A stretch of DNA of 10,526 nt. Source: CAZCPB01 sp964540295. Its GTDB lineage: Bacteria; Planctomycetota; Phycisphaerae; Phycisphaerales; UBA1924. The DNA lies in assembly GCA_964540295.1 (NCBI GenBank), contig CAZIMT010000112.1, forward strand, positions 1 through 10,526, given 5' to 3'. Made by a program: the position numbers and the translations under genes. The stretch's first letter is position 1. Each line of letters opens with the position of its first letter. The notes under the pieces were generated by a model, which was not told where the DNA came from, did not search any database, and was given only the letters and a program-made list of their open reading frames with translations. This document shows positions 5,958 through 10,526 of this stretch, one piece after another.

Positions 5958-7226
5958 TTAGAAAACGAGCTGGACCTGAAGGCGGACGGCGAACTGACCG
6001 CCCTCGCCGTCGAAGCGGAGCGCGTTGTTATTGCTGCCCGAAACGCCTGAGACAAGGGCGTTGCTGCTGACCTCGTCGACGAAGTACTGGACGTCGGCCG
6101 AGATCTTGAACGCCTGGCTCTGGGCGAAGACGTAGTAGTTCACGCCGCCAGCGAGGGTGTTGAACGTGTCGTCGTTGCCGTCGCCGTAGTCGCTGTCGAC
6201 GAAGACACCGTCGTAGCGAGCGAAGAGCTCGATCTGGTCGTTGACGAACACGCCGCCTTGGACGACGAAGCCGAAATCATCCAACGTGCTAGCGGTGTTG
6301 GTGCCGCTGGGTTCGGAGTGACGGCCGACGCCGGCCACGAACAGGTTCCAGCCGTTGCCTTCGAGGCTGAAGTCGGCGGTGTACTGGATGAGGTCCACCT
6401 TCTCCGCGTTGTTACCGGCCGAGGCGGTGTTGCCGCTGTGCTGATAGTGAGCGGCCACGCCGATCAGACCCGCGTTGGACTGGCCACGCCAGCTGGTGAA
6501 GTCAGCGAAGCGCTTCCAGTCGTCGCCCCACTTGAACTCGCCACGGCCCGAGAAGGCGTAATCTGCCTCAGCCGAGGAGGTGTAGTCGGTGTTCAGGGTC
6601 TGCAGGCCGTCGCTGAGCGCGCCGAGGATGCGCCACTGGTCCTGCTCGTACGCGGCTTGGATGCCCTGCGAACGATCCTGGGTGAAGATCGTGTTGACGA
6701 TCGAGCGGTCGATCGCCAGCTGGTTCACGTCGGCGACGAGCTCCTCGCGGAGCACGGGGAGCTTGAACTGGCCCCACTTGACCTTCACGCCGTTATCGAA
6801 GGCGTACTGGCCCCAAGCGTCCTTGAGCGAGGCATCGCCAGACTTGTTGAAGTCTGAATCGACCTTGAAGGTCAGGGCCTTGCTGATGATGTTGCCGGTG
6901 ACTTCCAGACGAGTGCGGGTGGCTTCGAAGCCGTTGGTGTAGCCGCTGTCGTGGAACGAGCCGGAGGTCGCGTTGGGGGGATTGTCACGAAAGTTGTTGA
7001 TGTAACGGAACTGAGCGAAGCCACCGAGCTTGACGCTGGTGTCCCCGCCGTCCGCCAGGATCAGGCCGCTGTTGCTGCCGTTGAGATTGCTGGTCCGCAG
7101 AGCGGCGTCAGCCTTCATCTCGGCCGCGTACGCGCGGTTGCTGTCCGTCGTCTCCGGCCCGCCCGCGACGGCCACGCCGCCGATGGTCAAGCCTGCCATC
7201 ACCACGAGAATCTTTGCAGTTGTCAT
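5958..7226 (-). CDS. Outer-membrane porin, phosphate-selective OprO/OprP family
   Basis: The product has 422 residues. Residues 1-21 form a signal peptide ending AVA before Gly-Gly. The mature part begins with a short polar stretch (about 22-60) and then a beta-barrel: alternating aromatic/polar strands such as VKLGGFAQFRYINNF (65-79), ATRTRLEVTGNI (101-112), FKVDSDFN, VKVKWGQFKLP, and a final strand ending QLQVQLVF-like with terminal Phe, the usual signal for outer-membrane insertion. The GQFKLPVLREELV segment and RSQGIQAAYE resemble the phosphate-selective porin family (Pfam PF07396). That family carries phosphate or polyphosphate in Pseudomonas, but its members in planctomycetes may have other solutes. 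An SD (AGGAG) at 7237-7233 fixes the start, and an intrinsic terminator follows. It is monocistronic. A PhoBR-like pair lies 1.2 kb away, which fits phosphate control but does not prove it. Confidence 0.88.
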   Translation of the reverse strand: MTTAKILVVMAGLTIGGVAVAGGPETTDSNRAYAAEMKADAALRTSNLNGSNSGLILADGGDTSVKLGGFAQFRYINNFRDNPPNATSGSFHDSGYTNGFEATRTRLEVTGNIISKALTFKVDSDFNKSGDASLKDAWGQYAFDNGVKVKWGQFKLPVLREELVADVNQLAIDRSIVNTIFTQDRSQGIQAAYEQDQWRILGALSDGLQTLNTDYTSSAEADYAFSGRGEFKWGDDWKRFADFTSWRGQSNAGLIGVAAHYQHSGNTASAGNNAEKVDLIQYTADFSLEGNGWNLFVAGVGRHSEPSGTNTASTLDDFGFVVQGGVFVNDQIELFARYDGVFVDSDYGDGNDDTFNTLAGGVNYYVFAQSQAFKISADVQYFVDEVSSNALVSGVSGSNNNALRFDGEGGQFAVRLQVQLVF

Positions 7227-7232
7227 ATTGAA

Positions 7233-7237
7233 CTCCT
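7233..7237 (-). promoter_or_regulatory. Shine-Dalgarno sequence of the porin gene
   Basis: AGGAG on the minus strand lies 6 bases before the ATG at 7226. With the secreted-protein gene, this is one of only two convincing SD sites in the window. Confidence 0.75.
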
Positions 7238-7608
7238 GAAAACGGTCGACCTTCGATTCCTCTGACCAAAATCCCGGAACCCCGACACGAACCGCTCGAA
7301 CTGAAACCCAGTCTGAGCGGAGGGGTTCAAGGCCAATTTCTTGCGAGTCCGACTGGGCCGTCGCTTCTCACCGACGACTGTCGCACCGCCCTCCTTCAAA
7401 CTCGCTCGTCTGCGATCTCCCGACCGGCGGAGGTTGCGGACAAGCTGGCTTGCTGAGGGCGGTATTGGAGCGGGGTTAGTGACCATTCGCAAGTCGGGGA
7501 ACCCCTCGATTTGCATTTTGAGCTACCAGACACGCCCCAATCAGAACCGCAAACCTCGATCCGAATCACACAGAAAACAAACGTAACTTATTGAATAAAA
7601 AGCACTTA

Positions 7609-7668
7609 GGTTCACCTCGATGAGTCGGCAGCGCTTCCTTGGACGCACCGGATAACACTGGGTGAACC
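7609..7668. ncRNA. Candidate structured RNA or terminator-like element
   Basis: GGTTCACC (7609-7616) and GGTGAACC (7661-7668) form a perfect 8-bp stem closing 44 bases. Inside, an interrupted second stem is possible (CGG and GCG pairing with CGC and CCG on the minus strand). On the plus strand the stem is followed, 7 bases later, by seven T (7676-7682); on the minus strand it is followed by TAAGTG and then CTTTTTATT. A-rich DNA precedes it on the plus strand. It could be a small RNA of about 60-80 bases, part of the porin 5' leader, or a poor terminator for the gene ending at 7850. It matches no RNA family I recognise. Confidence 0.3.
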
Positions 7669-7849
7669 ACAGAAATTTTTTTCGACAGAAAGGCTCTCCC
7701 GGCACGAAAATCGGCCAAACTTCGTCTTTTCAACATCCCGCCGCCCGCCGCAGCACCGTTCAAAGCCCGACTCTGACACCCTCTGCGGGGCAGAATTGAC
7801 CGTTGGAATGGGCCGAGAACTCTGAGACTGATTCGAGATCGATGCGCGC

Positions 7850-8227
7850 TTATTTGGTGCTCGTGTGACGGCCGGGAACATCGCGATGAAGATCCGCCGG
7901 AACTCTGAGTTTGGTGACGTCATTTCGGAGCGATCCTTTGGGGCCCACGCTCGTCCAGCACCGGCGTTTCGGGGAAGACGAGGTCTGGGCCGAGCCAGGT
8001 GTGTCTAGCATCGTGCCGCACTCGGGGCAGCGGGGGGTGCTGGTGGTGATCGTGCCCGCGAGGACGACGCCCGAGAGGTCGAAGCGGCACGTGCCGCAGA
8101 CCGGGTGGTCGTTGATCTGTCGGCCGCGCCAGCCGAGCACGAACAGCAGCACCCCCAGGAGCCCGATGGCCGCGATCGCGGCGAGCACAAGGAATAGGAA
8201 CGAGCCCGACCATGCGGTGCTTGCCAT
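7850..8227 (-). CDS. Small membrane protein with C-terminal zinc ribbon, function unknown
   Basis: The 125-residue product has one hydrophobic segment at about residues 10-33, then Arg residues and a zinc-ribbon: CGTCRFDLSG with Cys44 and Cys47, and CPEC with Cys67 and Cys70. The positive residues after the segment suggest the N-terminus is outside and the ribbon in the cytoplasm. Proteins with a CxxCxxDLxG...CPECG ribbon beside membrane segments are numerous in Phycisphaerae, and none I know has a defined role. After the ribbon the tail (about 76-125) is polar and shows no domain. No SD is seen, so the ATG is chosen because it sits directly before the hydrophobic segment. It stands alone, transcribed away from the response-regulator gene. 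Confidence 0.72.
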   Translation of the reverse strand: MASTAWSGSFLFLVLAAIAAIGLLGVLLFVLGWRGRQINDHPVCGTCRFDLSGVVLAGTITTSTPRCPECGTMLDTPGSAQTSSSPKRRCWTSVGPKGSLRNDVTKLRVPADLHRDVPGRHTSTK

Positions 8228-8456
8228 GGCCCGAGTCTACTTCAACCCGAAGGCGCCCGGTCAAAGATGTCCGGCAGGTCGCGCGGCCGAGAACTCGGGG
8301 CCTCGGCGAGAATCGTGCTTCAACGTGTTGGGCGGGGTCGAGCACCATCGCTCGCCGAACTTAGCGCTTTCCGAACACGAGGTGCGGGAAAACTGATCTG
8401 ACCGGGCCCTAGCGTCTTGTCGTGAGTTGTGGCGAGGGACTTTGGAACGAATCCGT
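8228..8456. other. Divergent intergenic region before the response regulator
   Basis: These 229 bases separate two divergent starts and should carry promoters for both. A hairpin-capable stretch GCCGAG (8286-8291) / CTCGGC (8302-8307) is visible. No clear sigma-70 promoter and no Pho-box-like repeat was found. Confidence 0.5.
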
Positions 8457-9170
8457 ATGTCCGAACGCAAGCAAATTTTGATCGTGGACGACGAGAAGGA
8501 CCTCGTTGAGCTGCTCACGTATAACCTTAGAAAAGCGGGGTTCGAGACGGTCTCGGCCGCGAACGGGCGGCTCGCGCTGCAGTCTATCGCCACTCGTGTG
8601 CCTGACCTGATCCTGCTGGACGTGATGCTCCCCGAGCTGTCGGGGACTGAGGTCGCCAGCCGCATCCGCACCAACCCTGCCACGGCCGCCGTCCCGATCA
8701 TCATGCTCTCGGCCAAGAGCGAGGACGTGGACCAGATCGTGGGCCTGACGGTGGGTGCCGATGATTATATTACAAAGCCGTTCTCGGTGAAGGTGCTCAT
8801 GGCTCGCATCGAGGCAATGCTGCGGCGTGTGGGCAGCGCGCCGGTGGAACACCGTACTCTGGCGCTGGGCCCGCTCAACATCGACACCGGCACGCACGAG
8901 GCCACTCTGGACGGGACGGTCCTGAAATTGACGCTCACCGAGTTTCGCCTGCTGGCCTCGTTGCTGCAAGCGAGCGGCAAGGTGCTGTCACGATCGACGC
9001 TGATGTCGCGGGCGATGGGCCCGGGCGTGACGGTGACTGACCGGACGATCGATGTTCATATGACGTCGATCCGCAAGCGATTGGGGCGGCATTCTTCGCT
9101 GATCCGAACGGTGCGCGGGGTGGGGTACCGGCTGACAGCCGAGCCGGTGGCGGCCGACGAATCAGTGTGA
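8457..9170 (+). CDS. PhoB/OmpR-family response regulator
   Basis: The 237-residue protein has a receiver domain (about 5-122) and a winged-helix DNA-binding domain (about 132-228). The receiver has the acidic pocket Asp11-Asp12-Glu13, phosphoacceptor Asp55 in LLDVMLPELSG, the conserved Ser85 in MLSAK and Lys107 in TKPF. The C-terminal domain has TEFRLLASLL (161-170), the recognition-helix region DRTIDVHMTSIRKRLG (195-210) and the wing TVRGVGYRL (218-226), all typical of the PhoB branch. Phosphorylation by the kinase encoded just downstream would let it bind target promoters as a dimer. ATG 8457 is chosen because the receiver fold begins immediately after it; in-frame TTG codons at 8427 and 8442 would add up to ten residues, and no well-placed SD settles it. 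PhoB is the likeliest identity given the PhoR-like partner, but the regulon is not shown. Confidence 0.93.
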   Translation: MSERKQILIVDDEKDLVELLTYNLRKAGFETVSAANGRLALQSIATRVPDLILLDVMLPELSGTEVASRIRTNPATAAVPIIMLSAKSEDVDQIVGLTVGADDYITKPFSVKVLMARIEAMLRRVGSAPVEHRTLALGPLNIDTGTHEATLDGTVLKLTLTEFRLLASLLQASGKVLSRSTLMSRAMGPGVTVTDRTIDVHMTSIRKRLGRHSSLIRTVRGVGYRLTAEPVAADESV

Positions 9171-9331
9171 GCGGTCTCGCGCCGCGGATGTCAACGTCGA
9201 TGGCCCGGTCAGCTGCCTCGACTTTGTCGGCTCTGTCAACAACTTAAAGCCGAGTGGTCGGTTCGACGGCTGCGCAGGCGTGCCTTTGCCATTTGCACGC
9301 ATCGCGCTCTGGGCTGGTTTACGATTGCTGC
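9171..9331. other. Spacer between response regulator and kinase genes
   Basis: A 161-base gap is long for a phoBR-type pair, where genes usually overlap or nearly touch. It has no open frame of note and no terminator hairpin, so cotranscription is possible, but the kinase may also have its own promoter. TGTCAAC occurs twice, at 9189-9195 and 9234-9240. Confidence 0.5.
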
Positions 9332-10526
9332 ATGAACCTCGCGGAGAAATCTTCTCGCGCGCGTGACCCGGCGGCGCGGGCCGTCTCTCACTTGATCGCT
9401 CTCGCGGCGGTCTGGGTCGGCGCGCTCGGGCTCGTGTTTGCTGCGCTGAACGGAGCCTCGGCGTGGGTGGTCGTGGTTCTCGCGGTTGTGCTCGCGGCGA
9501 TCGGGACGGTTGGGATTGTCGGCGTTGGGGCTGCGGACCGGCGGCGTGATCTGGGCGAGGTGGAGCGGGCTGGGGAGGAGCTTGCGCGAGCCGAGGCTCA
9601 GGCTGCGGCCTTGCTTGCGGCTCATCGGGTTGATCTGGCGAACGCGCAAGCGTTGCTTGATTCGCTGGCCGATCCGGTGCTGGCGACCGATCCGGCCGGG
9701 TGGGTGATCCGATGGAACCGTGCGGCGGCGGTTTTCTTTGATCGCCTCGGGGACCGGGCTGGGACTGGGCTGGCGGGGTTGGGGATTGATGAGCTCTTCA
9801 GCCAGGCTGAGATTCTGGGGATGCACTCGGTGGCGGCGGCGGGGACGACGCGGCAAGGGCAAGTGAAGATCGCGCGGCAGGGCGTGAACCGGATTTTCCA
9901 GGTTCTGGCGACGCCAGCGTCGCTGGACCTAGGGCCGAGCAAGGGGAGTTTGGCTTCGGCGGTGGTGATTACGCTGCGTGATGTGACGGACTTGGCGACG
10001 GCGGTGCAGTTGAAGACGGACTTTGTCGCCAACGCCAGCCATGAGCTCAGGACTCCGCTGGCGTCGATCCGCGCGGCGGTGGAGACGATGGCCGAGCCGG
10101 ACGCGGAGCCAGCGATGATGGGGCGGTTCGTGCAGATGATCGCGACCAATGTTGGTCGGCTGGAAGAGCTGACGCGTGACTTGGTGGACCTTTCGAGGCT
10201 GGAATCGCCCGAGGCCCCGGTGGAGATCGGGCCGGTGTCGGTGGTGGAGATGCTGGAGGGGCTGCGTGCGGTGTTCGAGCCGGTGTGCGTGGAGCGGAAG
10301 CTTTTGATCGAGTGCGACGTTTGGCTCGAGGTTGCGGTGATCGAGTCCGACCCGCGGGCGTTGGCCTTGATCTTTAAGAACCTGCTGGAGAACGCGACCA
10401 AGTTTGCGTACGAGGGGACGACGGTGCGGGTGGTGGGGCGGGTGCTTGGTGATAGTGGGGCTGCTGGTGGGGCCGGGGAGCGTGAGAGGCGTGAGGGGGC
10501 GAGCTTTGAGGTGATCGACTCGGGGT
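9332..10526 (+). CDS. PhoR-like sensor histidine kinase, C-terminus beyond the window
   Basis: 398 residues are present and the frame is open to the right edge. Two hydrophobic segments (about 18-40 and 43-66) are joined by only a few residues, so there is almost no periplasmic domain, as in E. coli PhoR. A charged, Ala/Glu-rich helix follows (69-105), then a PAS domain (about 106-220; DPVLATDPAGWVIRWN), a HisKA dimerisation domain with NASHELRTPL carrying His237, and the start of the HATPase with the N box KNLLENATKF (349-358) and the beginning of the G1 box at VIDSG. The remainder of the ATPase domain is missing because the window ends. It would autophosphorylate on His237 and pass phosphate to Asp55 of the adjacent regulator. 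Residues about 371-391 are an unusual Gly/Ala/Arg-rich insert within the ATPase domain. The start ATG lacks an SD; it precedes the first membrane segment by about 17 residues. Confidence 0.92.
   Translation, partial: MNLAEKSSRARDPAARAVSHLIALAAVWVGALGLVFAALNGASAWVVVVLAVVLAAIGTVGIVGVGAADRRRDLGEVERAGEELARAEAQAAALLAAHRVDLANAQALLDSLADPVLATDPAGWVIRWNRAAAVFFDRLGDRAGTGLAGLGIDELFSQAEILGMHSVAAAGTTRQGQVKIARQGVNRIFQVLATPASLDLGPSKGSLASAVVITLRDVTDLATAVQLKTDFVANASHELRTPLASIRAAVETMAEPDAEPAMMGRFVQMIATNVGRLEELTRDLVDLSRLESPEAPVEIGPVSVVEMLEGLRAVFEPVCVERKLLIECDVWLEVAVIESDPRALALIFKNLLENATKFAYEGTTVRVVGRVLGDSGAAGGAGERERREGASFEVIDSG

Larger units (their letters stand above)
7227..7849. other. Long intergenic region upstream of the porin
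   Basis: These 623 bases hold no convincing gene; open frames on both strands are short, Arg/Ser-rich and overlap one another. The part near 7560-7610 and 7670-7690 is clearly richer in A+T than its surroundings, which suggests promoter or RNA-coding DNA. It contains an 11-base palindrome TTATTGAATAA at 7588-7598 and a structured inverted-repeat element at 7609-7668. I found no good -10/-35 pair for the porin, and no TGTCA-type Pho box direct repeat. Confidence 0.6.

Noticed and set aside
6258..6857. 199-codon plus-strand open frame opposite the porin gene
   Set aside because: The porin reading on the minus strand has signal peptide, barrel strands, terminal Phe, SD and terminator; the opposite frame is low-complexity Val/Ala/Glu.
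7223..7516. 97-codon minus-strand open frame overlapping the porin start
   Set aside because: It overlaps the porin SD and start codon in another frame, its composition is Arg/Ser/Pro-rich as expected for a random frame in GC-rich DNA, and no motif is recognisable.
7617..7660. GGAAGCGCTGCCGAC on the minus strand, faintly like the core of the SAH riboswitch
   Set aside because: Only a short GCGCTGC match is present; the conserved second strand of that riboswitch is absent and the porin has no link to S-adenosylhomocysteine.
7811..8296. 12-base direct repeat GGCCGAGAACTC at 7811-7822 and 8285-8296, flanking the zinc-ribbon gene
   Set aside because: A few exact 12-base repeats are expected by chance in a 10-kb GC-rich window, and there is no sign of an inserted element between them.
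9189..9240. Two TGTCAAC words before the kinase gene, reminiscent of Pho box half-sites
   Set aside because: They are 45 bases apart, whereas Pho box half-sites repeat every 11 bases, and the flanking bases do not fit.

Overview
The window looks like chromosomal DNA from a planctomycete, most likely of the class Phycisphaerae. The reasons are the high G+C content, the C-terminal Cys-flanked pair of Asp-Phe-Asn-Gly-Asp-Gly dockerin-type repeats on a large secreted protein (a tail I associate with this group), a small membrane protein with a 'CxxC-x-FDLSG ... CPECG' zinc ribbon of the kind common there, and genes that mostly lack a Shine-Dalgarno sequence. This placement is inference from motifs; no rRNA or marker gene is present.

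Layout from left to right. The 5' part of a spoVR-family gene leaves the window on the minus strand (1-686). A 453-base divergent spacer (687-1139) separates it from a 987-residue secreted protein on the plus strand (1140-4103). That protein has a signal peptide, a probable beta-propeller-like body, an Ig-like/adhesion-type stretch, three Ig-like repeats and a duplicated dockerin tail, and a 10-N assembly gap lies near its N-terminus. A strong 13-bp hairpin with a T-tract (4155-4190) ends this unit. Next come two minus-strand genes: a xylulokinase (4228-5820) and, upstream of it and separated by its own intrinsic terminator (5884-5916), a phosphate-selective-type outer-membrane porin (5958-7226). 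A 623-base spacer without a convincing gene follows (7227-7849); it contains a 60-base structured element. After it lie a small zinc-ribbon membrane protein on the minus strand (7850-8227), and then on the plus strand a PhoB-like response regulator (8457-9170) and a PhoR-like histidine kinase (9332 to beyond the window end).

How the genes may work together. The kinase has the topology of PhoR (two membrane segments with almost no periplasmic loop, a charged linker, a PAS domain, then HisKA/HATPase), and the porin belongs to the OprO/OprP family. A phosphate-starvation response is therefore the most economical reading of the right half, although no clear Pho box was found. The left half holds unrelated transcription units. 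The xylulokinase stands alone, without xylose isomerase or transporter genes in view.

I see no CRISPR array, tRNA, rRNA, insertion sequence, phage gene or defence cassette. The window is mostly an ordinary chromosomal region. The items most worth a second look are the structured element in the porin upstream region, the compact xylulokinase control region, the duplicated dockerin tail, and the assembly gap inside a coding sequence.
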